From a virus: a DNA stretch of 31,663 bases. The stretch is taken from positions 1 through 31,663 of IMG/VR virus record IMGVR_UViG_3300025896_000120. One strand, written 5' to 3'. This document shows, piece by piece, positions 24,493-30,252 of the stretch (within the stretch, counting starts at the first letter, position 1; each line of letters opens with the position of its first letter). The position numbers and the translations under genes are program-made. Under the pieces are notes generated by a model. That model ran no database searches. It saw only the letters and a list, made by a program, of their open reading frames with translations, and had not been told where the DNA came from.

Positions 24493-25230
24493 TTATTCTT
24501 CCTCCTTAATATCTCGTTCAAACGCACCAGTGAAATCAAACATAGTTTGTTTAGTTGTTAGATCATCCGTCAATTCAATCACATAAGGTTCATCAAGCAT
24601 ATAAAGAACTGCTGTCATATGTTTACCAAAATCATAGATACCTATGATTGCATTTTTAAGATTAGTTTTATGTGCATCTTCAATCTTCCATCTTCTTGGG
24701 TTGTAACGTAATCTACCCGTAAAGAATTTTGCTTCTTTTGGGCAGTTAGCACCTATCTCAATTAATATATCAGTTAGATGTTTGTTATCAGTATTACGCA
24801 ATGACCTAAATGTTTCATCAATTGAAGATGTAAGACTTGAACGTAAGAAAATAGAAAACTTCTTGTCGTTTTCATCTTTGATTGAAATGTATGCTGTCAT
24901 TCTATCAGTTCTTTTACCTCTGCGTATTTCATTTACACTGATATTAATTTTATCGTAATAATCTTCCAATGAGATTTTTCTTGGGATATTTTTGGGTTGA
25001 ACAATCTCTGGTCCATGATGCCTTGTTTTTGCCTTTGAATCACTAAGGGGTTTAGAGGAAATTAGCGCCGAAGGCGCTTTAACACTTTCATTAGAAGGGT
25101 CCGAAGGACCAGTGCTTTGCTGAAGTGTACTATCACTATTACTATAACTACAACTACTATTAATGTAGTTGTAGTTATAGTACACTTCAGCAGCATTTAA
25201 TACAGGTTGGCTATTTGTTAATTTTGTCAT
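24493..25230 (-). CDS. First gene of the late operon, unknown function; N-terminal region overlies strong hairpins
   Basis: Protein of 245 aa. Residues 1-70 are low-complexity (Tyr/Asn/Ser repeats such as VYYNYNYINSSCSYSNS, then Ser/Pro), and residues of about 80-245 are a folded alpha/beta region (ISLEDYYDKINISVNEIRR, IFLRSSLTSSIDETFRSLRN, FFTGRLRYNPRRWKIED, GAFERDIKEEE). The gene follows the late promoter and a leader of about 130 nt. Three DNA/RNA hairpins lie inside the low-complexity part. No family recognised; the RGKRTDRMTAYISI and RYNPRRWK patches suggest nucleic-acid binding, as a guess. Confidence 0.7.
   Translation of the reverse strand: MTKLTNSQPVLNAAEVYYNYNYINSSCSYSNSDSTLQQSTGPSDPSNESVKAPSALISSKPLSDSKAKTRHHGPEIVQPKNIPRKISLEDYYDKINISVNEIRRGKRTDRMTAYISIKDENDKKFSIFLRSSLTSSIDETFRSLRNTDNKHLTDILIEIGANCPKEAKFFTGRLRYNPRRWKIEDAHKTNLKNAIIGIYDFGKHMTAVLYMLDEPYVIELTDDLTTKQTMFDFTGAFERDIKEEE
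25064..25078 (-). other. GC hairpin AGCGCC-TTC-GGCGCT
   Basis: A perfect 6-bp stem with a 3-nt loop inside the first late gene. Its core CCTTCGG is repeated in the hairpin at 25098-25110. This is unusually GC-rich for the surrounding AT-rich DNA. Without a T-run it is not a classical terminator. Confidence 0.65.
25098..25110 (-). other. GC hairpin GGTCC-TTC-GGACC
   Basis: A perfect 5-bp stem with the same TTC loop and CCTTCGG core as 25064-25078. It lies 19 nt upstream (in transcript order) of that hairpin and just downstream of a large inverted repeat. Confidence 0.65.
25119..25191 (-). repeat. Long inverted repeat in the first late gene
   Basis: An 18-bp perfect stem (25140-25157 with 25165-25182) encloses a 7-nt loop. 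An outer 15-bp match (25119-25133 with 25177-25191) is offset by a 12-nt insert in the left arm made of CACTAT/TACTAT units. Either pairing gives a very stable hairpin or cruciform. It encodes the Tyr/Asn/Ser-rich stretch of the protein, so coding seems secondary to structure here. Confidence 0.8.
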
Positions 25231-25363
25231 TTGATTTATCCTTTATAATATGACACCCTAATAATCTCTTTTAGCGAAGATGATGCCCACTGCGCTAACA
25301 ATGGGCATCCGATTACAAAGGTAATTTACGTCACGCTGGACTCTTAAAACAGCGTAACAGTAT
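25231..25363 (-). promoter_or_regulatory. Structured 5' leader of the late operon
   Basis: From the predicted start of transcription near 25363 to the ATG at 25230. It holds two hairpins: ACGCTG/CAGCGT (25333-25338 with 25350-25355, loop 11 nt) and GATGCCCA/TGGGCATC (25282-25289 with 25302-25309, loop 12 nt). AAGGA lies before the start codon. No open reading frame of note. With the hairpins inside the first gene, this gives five structured elements in the first 300 nt of the transcript. Confidence 0.6.
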
Positions 25364-25369
25364 TTATGC

Positions 25370-25398
25370 ATTGTATAGGAAATGCTGGCCTATGTCAA
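25370..25398 (-). promoter_or_regulatory. Sigma70-type promoter for the minus-strand operon
   Basis: On the minus strand TTGACA (25398-25393) is followed after exactly 17 nt by TACAAT (25375-25370). It is divergent from the plus-strand promoters and is the only strong consensus promoter I found for the 30-kb minus operon. Confidence 0.8.
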
Positions 25399-25426
25399 GT
25401 TTTTTTGCATTTTTGACAACATTTGG

Positions 25427-25491
25427 GTAGGTTGACATTAAATCCAATCTAACATATACTCACTATTCTTTCTTAATTACTTGGAGTTCAA
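25427..25491 (+). repeat. Duplicated promoter/leader module, copy 1
   Basis: This 65-nt module and 25662-25726 have the same layout at an offset of 235 nt. Both carry GTAGGTTGAC at the -35 region, and the last 28 nt (25464-25491, including TTGGAG) are identical to 25699-25726. Confidence 0.9.
25432..25460 (+). promoter_or_regulatory. Early promoter 1
   Basis: TTGACA (25432-25437), 17-nt spacer, TATACT (25455-25460). A near-consensus sigma70 promoter pointing into the 52-aa gene at 25493. Confidence 0.88.
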
Positions 25492-25492
25492 A

Positions 25493-25651
25493 ATGACTAC
25501 TGCTCTTAAACATCTTCTTGATTTGCGTGAAATGATTGACAACCAAATGTTTGCAGAAAATTGCACAGAGGAGCAATTTTGTTTGATGGAAGATATGTTC
25601 ATCACGTGTCAGTCTGCAATTGATGAAATTACACAAGAAGTTGTTGCGTAA
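25493..25651 (+). CDS. Early small acidic protein (52 aa)
   Basis: A short gene, MTTALKHLLDLREMIDNQMF followed by AENCTEEQFCLMEDMFITC and an end EITQEVVA. It is acidic, probably two helices, with three cysteines. A TTGGAG ribosome-binding site 7 nt upstream is identical to that of the next gene. First gene of the early operon. No family recognised. Confidence 0.8.
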   Translation: MTTALKHLLDLREMIDNQMFAENCTEEQFCLMEDMFITCQSAIDEITQEVVA

Positions 25652-25661
25652 ATACAACATA

Positions 25662-25726
25662 GTAGGTTGACGATAAATCAATTGTGTAATATAATGTTTA
25701 TTCTTTCTTAATTACTTGGAGTTCAA
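25662..25726 (+). repeat. Duplicated promoter/leader module, copy 2
   Basis: Second copy of the module described at 25427-25491, placed between the first and second early genes. Confidence 0.9.
25667..25695 (+). promoter_or_regulatory. Early promoter 2
   Basis: TTGACG (25667-25672), 17-nt spacer, TATAAT (25690-25695). It gives the downstream early genes their own start in addition to read-through from promoter 1. Confidence 0.88.
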
Positions 25727-25727
25727 C

Positions 25728-26063
25728 ATGCTAGTTGCTACAAAGTCTCAAGACCAAATCAACACAGAATGTCGCAACCGTGAAAAAGCACGCCGCATTG
25801 AAGAAAAAATCAAGTTGCTTGAAGAATATAATTCAAGCCAAGATTTGTTCAATGAACTTGCTCAAGCAATCAATACATTGTCCAATGACGAATCAACTGA
25901 TGACTTCAGCGTAGGAGACGAGTATAATTATGGTACTGACTATGAAATTGATTTATTGTTAGAACTCACCAGTGACTTGCGTTGGTTCACTCGTCTTGAC
26001 AGAAAAGATGATGATAAAACTATCAATGAGTTCAATTTAAACTACTTGCGGGAATATTTTTAA
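25728..26063 (+). CDS. Early acidic helical protein
   Basis: A 111-aa protein from the ATG at 25728, which has the TTGGAG site 7 nt upstream; a TTG codon at 25716 is part of that ribosome-binding region, not a start. The N-terminal half is a charged helix (CRNREKARRIEEKIKLLEEY). The C-terminal half is strongly acidic (NDESTDDFSVGDEYNYGTDY). Composition would suit a DNA mimic or an inhibitor of a host protein, but no family is recognised. Confidence 0.8.
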   Translation: MLVATKSQDQINTECRNREKARRIEEKIKLLEEYNSSQDLFNELAQAINTLSNDESTDDFSVGDEYNYGTDYEIDLLLELTSDLRWFTRLDRKDDDKTINEFNLNYLREYF

Positions 26064-26078
26064 TTTTAGGAGTAACAA

Positions 26079-26267
26079 ATGACTGATTCTATGTTTGAGC
26101 GTCTTAACAGAAATACTATTTTGGGATTGCTTGATCAAATTGATGAGCATGTATACAACCTCAATCGTACACGCGGGCAAGATTGTTTAGAATATATTGA
26201 TGAGATTGAAAATCTGTTAGAAGTATTGCGGGCTCGTGCTTGGCAAGAAATTGAATCAAAAGCATAA
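26079..26267 (+). CDS. Early small helical protein
   Basis: A 62-aa protein, MTDSMFERLNRNTILGLLDQ to WQEIESKA, probably a helical hairpin. TAGGAG precedes the ATG. It is 15 bp after the previous gene. No family recognised. Confidence 0.75.
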   Translation: MTDSMFERLNRNTILGLLDQIDEHVYNLNRTRGQDCLEYIDEIENLLEVLRARAWQEIESKA

Positions 26268-26293
26268 CTAGTATCACCTAATGAGGAATTCTA

Positions 26294-26506
26294 ATGCGAG
26301 TATTATTAACCTTTTTGATTACACTGATTACAACTGGATGCGCTGGCTACGTTGAAATTGTTGGTGGCTATTATGATCGTCGCGATCCATGTCAGAATGC
26401 TATCAATGATCCCAACTGGACAATGCCAAACTTTTGTGGTGGCAGCCGCACAACACTTGTTACACGCAAAGTTGGTAATGTGTATTATACAAAGGTGCTG
26501 CCATGA
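26294..26506 (+). CDS. Early lipoprotein
   Basis: A 70-aa protein with a short signal peptide: M-R-V at the start, hydrophobic LLTFLITLITT, then G15-C16, a lipobox-like cleavage site (ITTGC; Thr at -3 is not ideal). The mature part is about 55 residues with two further cysteines (DPCQ and NFCGG) that could form a disulfide. It is expressed from early promoters. Small early lipoproteins of phages such as T5 (Llp) and T1/phi80 (Cor) block their own receptor. This would be a good functional guess, but there is no sequence match that I can claim. Confidence 0.75.
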   Translation: MRVLLTFLITLITTGCAGYVEIVGGYYDRRDPCQNAINDPNWTMPNFCGGSRTTLVTRKVGNVYYTKVLP

Positions 26507-26784
26507 ATGATGAGTTGTTCAGTAAATTGTACCAATGTACAGTAGAAAGAACTTACCGAAAGGTAAACATATTCAGTCAAGTACCAATGTATGTTGGACC
26601 TAAAAGTAATCAATTGCCCTTTCAACAAGAAGATGTTGTTGCGATTTATATGCCAGAATCACGGGTAGATAAGTTGATCTGTGAAGCAACTAAGTCAGAA
26701 CGGGAAAGAGAAATCAGAAAACAAAATCCTCAATTAAATGAATTGTACATACAATATCAAATGATGTTGAATTTGTACAAATAA
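26503..26784 (+). CDS. Last early protein, unknown function
   Basis: A 93-aa protein coupled to the lipoprotein gene by a 4-bp ATGA overlap. It starts MNDELFSKLYQCTVERTYRK and ends with a charged helix (EATKSEREREIRKQNPQLNE and onward). No signal peptide. The coupling hints that it acts with the lipoprotein or is needed in similar amounts. No family recognised. Confidence 0.75.
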   Translation: MNDELFSKLYQCTVERTYRKVNIFSQVPMYVGPKSNQLPFQQEDVVAIYMPESRVDKLICEATKSEREREIRKQNPQLNELYIQYQMMLNLYK

Positions 26785-26810
26785 AAAAAAGAGCAGACGG
26801 TAAAGTCTGC
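26783..26810 (-). terminator. Minus-strand intrinsic terminator
   Basis: Stem GCAGAC/GTCTGC (26793-26798 with 26805-26810, loop 6 nt) followed on the minus strand by TC and a run of eight T residues (26783-26790). It is the second stop for late transcripts and overlaps the stop codon of the last early gene. Confidence 0.75.
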
Positions 26811-26813
26811 CCC

Positions 26814-26834
26814 AAAAATCTATTTTAGATTTTT
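26814..26834. other. AT-rich inverted repeat between the convergent operons
   Basis: Perfect 9-bp arms AAAAATCTA/TAGATTTTT with a 3-nt loop. It could be a weak bidirectional terminator. The rest of 26785-27007 contains no gene that I can support; a loose 7-bp inverted repeat (26950-26956 with 26992-26998) is also present. Confidence 0.45.
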
Positions 26835-26906
26835 AATGTAAAAAGAATGAACACATGATTATTTAAATGCTTGAAAAACAAATAGAGAATACTAAAGTAT
26901 AATAGG

Positions 26907-26937
26907 AAAAGCCCAGACTTTTGATCTGGGCTTTTTT
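26907..26937. terminator. Bidirectional intrinsic terminator
   Basis: Stem GCCCAGA/TCTGGGC (26911-26917 with 26925-26931, loop 7 nt), extended by A-T pairs on both sides and flanked by A-run and T-run. It works on both strands and separates the convergent early (plus) and late (minus) operons. Confidence 0.88.
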
Positions 26938-27007
26938 ACTAACGGAAAGTATGAGGTTTAAAAAGGAAATCATTATGGCGTAATAATCTGCCCTCATACA
27001 TAGATAT

Positions 27008-27226
27008 TTATCTTCTTTGAGTTTCGTTTATTTTTTGTTCAATACGGTCCAATTGCTTTTGCATTGCCTCAATAGATTTACCATATGCTTCTTGTTGGTT
27101 GATTGACACAGCCAATTTCTTATCAACTGCACTAACCGTATCACTCATTGAAACATACCCTGTACCACCCAAACTACAAGCACCAATAATTATCCAAGTT
27201 AATTGGCTTGTTGAAAAATCAACCAT
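27008..27226 (-). CDS. Small membrane protein, holin candidate
   Basis: A 72-aa protein started at MVDFSTSQLTW, chosen because an AGGAGG site precedes it; the ATG at 27283 would add an extra 19 residues overlapping the neighbour. One membrane segment lies at residues 9-27 (LTWIIIGACSLGGTGYV), followed by a charged coiled coil (AVDKKLAVSINQQEAYGKSI and beyond). It is the last gene of the late operon. Topology and position fit a holin or lysis-associated membrane protein, but no endolysin is next to it. Confidence 0.6.
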   Translation of the reverse strand: MVDFSTSQLTWIIIGACSLGGTGYVSMSDTVSAVDKKLAVSINQQEAYGKSIEAMQKQLDRIEQKINETQRR

Positions 27227-27416
27227 TTGATTGCTCCTCCTCAACAACGTTAAAGAATGTGCGGGCTTCTTGTCTAGTGTCAAAGTAATACCAACCTTGT
27301 ATTGGATAGGTATAAGTATCCTTTAATTCCACAACAAGCACGGTATTATCAACAAACGATACCATTTGTCCAAATTGAAGTTGATCATCAATAACTGCGT
27401 AAAATCCATTTTCCAT
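27219..27416 (-). CDS. Small protein of unknown function near the end of the late operon
   Basis: A 65-aa protein, MENGFYAVIDDQLQFGQMVS to VVEEEQSNG. Beta-rich with GWYYFDTRQEARTFF. It overlaps the membrane-protein gene by 8 bp and supplies that gene's ribosome-binding site within its last codons. No family recognised. Confidence 0.65.
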   Translation of the reverse strand: MENGFYAVIDDQLQFGQMVSFVDNTVLVVELKDTYTYPIQGWYYFDTRQEARTFFNVVEEEQSNG

Positions 27417-27419
27417 AAA

Positions 27420-29906
27420 TTATCCTGTAACTGTCCAGTTCTTTATTCTGGCTGCATGAGTATTTAGTTTTCTAAATTGAACCGATAATCCGCTGCCTGA
27501 AGTTCCTGGAAGTTTTAATGTTACATTATTTGTACTTACTGCGGTAACATAATTTGCATAAGTTATTGTCCCGCTTGAACTTGCAGTCAATGTGATTGGT
27601 GCACCACCCGGAGTCAATGATAATTTAAAATAGCCACCTGATCTTGAGTTAACTGAATAATAAGTTTGGTTAACAGTTAATCCTGGGTTAACAGTAAATG
27701 CTGTAAATCCAAACATGATACCATCGCCCGGCTCAATCGCATTGAATGATGGAACTTGAAATTCACTAGTTGAACTTAAAAAGTTTGCAGTAAGCGAATT
27801 AGTACCATTACCATATGCATACATACCAACTAATACTCCAGTAGTACTTGATGCATCAACACTATTAATACTAATAGTTGCTGCTGAAACAGTAACTGCA
27901 GTATCTGCACCAGGATTACTAGAAATAGTTAATGTTTGTGTAGTTGCTGCAACTCCAAGGTTCGCACAAATTGTTTCTAATGCATCTTTGTTTAAAAGGT
28001 TAGTTGCATAACTGTGAGTTAATTTTAATCCAGTAATACCAACTGCACTTAATGAAACCGCACCTGAAGTAAACGCTGCCGGTGAAGTTGTTACATTTGA
28101 ACAATTATATGTAGGTATTGAAATTAAAGCAGGGCAAGTTGTAAATAATGTTGTAATATTTGTTGCCTTTGAAGTATCTAATCCAGGTGCTTTAATTAAT
28201 GATGTACAACCATTAAACATATTTGTAAAATTTGTCATGTTTGCAGTATTAAGATCAGGCACTGTTATAATTTTTGACGTATTAAACATGCTTGTAGCCT
28301 GTGTGGCTTTTGACATATCAAATGCTGGAATAGTACTTAAGTTTTGAGTACTAGCAAACATTGAATTAAAGTTAACTGAATTGCTTGTATTATATAATGG
28401 AACTGAAGTTAATGCAGTACAACCATTAAATGCACTAATAAAAGTAGTTACATTTGCAGTATCCATAGTTGGTGCAACTTTTAAATTTACACAATTTGAA
28501 AAGGTACTATCTAAACCACTATTTTTAGTAGTTGTTAAATTACCAACAGTCTCAAGAGAAGTGCAACCACTTAAAAAACCAGTTAAAAAGTTTACATTTT
28601 CTAAATTCAAATCCGGAACTGTTTTTAATGAAATACAACCTGAAAAAGTTGTAACGGCTGCATTAACTTTTGAAAAATTAAAATTTGGAATTTTAGTTAA
28701 TGATGTACAATTTAAAAACATATTTGTAATAGTAACAACATTGGAAGTATATACCATATCAAATAATGGAACGGTTTCCAATGCTCTGCATCCACTAAAC
28801 ATACTTGTAAAAGTAGCATTGGTTTTAGTATTATATAATGGAACTGATTTTAAACTTACACAACCTGAAAACATACTAGACATATCATTAGCATTAATTG
28901 TATCTAAATATGGTGCATTAACCAAACTTGAACAACCATTAAAAAATGAATTGAATGAAGTACTACCACCTAAATTTAAGATTTTAATTTGGCTTGCATC
29001 AACTAATTTCGTGCAAGTATTGTAAGCAAGTGCTAATGAACTGGCATTTCTAAAAGTAATTGCAGGAGCAATTGCCATATTATAGCATTGTGCAAACATG
29101 TTTGTTCCACTATCACATTGAGTTGGTATTGTTGGAAATTGTGATAAACTATAACAGTTTTGAAACATAGTACTTCCACCAAATGAACTTGCACTTGTTG
29201 GTGGTAAACTTGGCAGATAAACTAAACTAAAGCAACTTGCAAACATACCATTTGCAGCATTCCAATTATCAGGTCCAGCAAGAACCGGAACACTTTTTAA
29301 TGCAGGCAAAGTCATAAACATATAATTGAAAAAACCTGTAGAATTTGCAGCAGTTTTTATAATTGATGCTTGCTCTAATAGTGAGAATGAAATAACTGGA
29401 CTTGAACCCGCAATAGTATAAGTTGTTAAATTTGGAGAACCTACTGCAATATCTAACCATTTTGCTGTATATGCTGGAAGTGCAGGAACGTTAATAAACT
29501 TTTTATTTAAATCAACTACTGTTAACAATCCCGCTCCAACAGGAGTTACAGTAACAATAACTTGTTTGTAACCACGGGTTGAGATAGTTGAATTTGAAAT
29601 TGTTGAATAGGTATAATTATATTGTGCAGTTGCTCCAGTTGCATAAGTTTGTGGTGCAGTACCATCGCCCCAATCAACCTGAAAACTGCCTGTAGGAACA
29701 GTTGCACTCAATGCTACATAATTACTAGCATTATCATGAACTGCATGTAATCCAACAAACTTTTGATCAGATGTTGAAATGGTTGGCAATGTTAGCCAAT
29801 CACTTGGTCTTGTATAAGTGTTTGATGGGCTAGTTAAACTAAATGAACGTGAAGGAGGAATATCCTTTGATCCAATAGTTTTTTGACTTGTATATGCAAC
29901 AGTCAT
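27420..29906 (-). CDS. BspA-like leucine-rich-repeat adhesion protein
   Basis: A large 828-aa protein. Residues of about 60-130 carry a PKD-like strand set with FQVDWGDG (W79-G-D-G82). Residues of about 190-640 hold about 17 repeats of 23-24 residues with consensus M-F-x-x-C-x-x-L-x-x-x-P-x-x-x-T/S (for example SMFSGCVSLKSVPLYNT, NMFNGCTSLIKAPGLDT), the BspA/DUF285-type leucine-rich repeat. The C-terminal 180 residues are beta-rich. BspA-type repeats occur in bacterial and protozoan surface adhesins; in a phage tail cluster it is most likely a receptor-binding or decoration protein. Its start overlaps the preceding stop as TAATG. Confidence 0.85.
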   Translation of the reverse strand: MTVAYTSQKTIGSKDIPPSRSFSLTSPSNTYTRPSDWLTLPTISTSDQKFVGLHAVHDNASNYVALSATVPTGSFQVDWGDGTAPQTYATGATAQYNYTYSTISNSTISTRGYKQVIVTVTPVGAGLLTVVDLNKKFINVPALPAYTAKWLDIAVGSPNLTTYTIAGSSPVISFSLLEQASIIKTAANSTGFFNYMFMTLPALKSVPVLAGPDNWNAANGMFASCFSLVYLPSLPPTSASSFGGSTMFQNCYSLSQFPTIPTQCDSGTNMFAQCYNMAIAPAITFRNASSLALAYNTCTKLVDASQIKILNLGGSTSFNSFFNGCSSLVNAPYLDTINANDMSSMFSGCVSLKSVPLYNTKTNATFTSMFSGCRALETVPLFDMVYTSNVVTITNMFLNCTSLTKIPNFNFSKVNAAVTTFSGCISLKTVPDLNLENVNFLTGFLSGCTSLETVGNLTTTKNSGLDSTFSNCVNLKVAPTMDTANVTTFISAFNGCTALTSVPLYNTSNSVNFNSMFASTQNLSTIPAFDMSKATQATSMFNTSKIITVPDLNTANMTNFTNMFNGCTSLIKAPGLDTSKATNITTLFTTCPALISIPTYNCSNVTTSPAAFTSGAVSLSAVGITGLKLTHSYATNLLNKDALETICANLGVAATTQTLTISSNPGADTAVTVSAATISINSVDASSTTGVLVGMYAYGNGTNSLTANFLSSTSEFQVPSFNAIEPGDGIMFGFTAFTVNPGLTVNQTYYSVNSRSGGYFKLSLTPGGAPITLTASSSGTITYANYVTAVSTNNVTLKLPGTSGSGLSVQFRKLNTHAARIKNWTVTG

Positions 29907-30232
29907 TATGCAATCTCCGAACCAAACAATCCAAAAGAAACGTTTGCAGTACCTGCATAAACAGTAACAATATCAGTAGTTGCTAATGCAACACCAATTG
30001 TTAAAAACAATGTATCATTTGAGTTTACATATGTTTCATATACAATATAATGTTGCAAGGCAAGAGCAGCACCTGCTGGTCTTACTGCAACTCTAACTGT
30101 TGTTGTAACTCCTTGGTTACAAATTGTTAATGTACTTGCTACTGCTTGAGTAGCACTTGGTACGGTGTATAATGTGGTAGCAGTGGTCGCTGCTGGAACT
30201 ACTTGACCTAAAACTTTATATGAACTAGCCAT
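29906..30232 (-). CDS. Small conserved virion-type beta protein
   Basis: A 108-aa protein, MASSYKVLGQVVPAATTATT followed by LYTVPSATQAVASTLTICNQ, with RVAVRPAGAALALQHYIVYE and an end FGLFGSEIA. This pattern (YKVLGQ..P..T..TLYTVP, then VAVRPAG, ending FGLFGSE) is frequent in environmental tailed phages near fibre genes and is likely a small structural or fibre-associated protein. It lies 20 bp after the collagen-like fibre gene. Exact function unknown. Confidence 0.7.
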   Translation of the reverse strand: MASSYKVLGQVVPAATTATTLYTVPSATQAVASTLTICNQGVTTTVRVAVRPAGAALALQHYIVYETYVNSNDTLFLTIGVALATTDIVTVYAGTANVSFGLFGSEIA

Positions 30233-30252
30233 TTCTTTTTCCTTAAATTATT

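Noticed and set aside
25064-25110. cUUCGg tetraloop hairpins
   Set aside because: CTTCGG is present on the minus strand in both, but the stems are in register only with a 3-nt TTC loop, so the classic tetraloop does not form with full pairing.
26840-27007. Small genes in the gap between convergent operons
   Set aside because: Only very short open frames without convincing ribosome-binding sites; the region is better explained by terminators.
28381-29025. Plus-strand open frame of 214 codons
   Set aside because: It is the mirror of the leucine-rich repeats on the minus strand; it has no ribosome-binding site and the periodicity explains its length.
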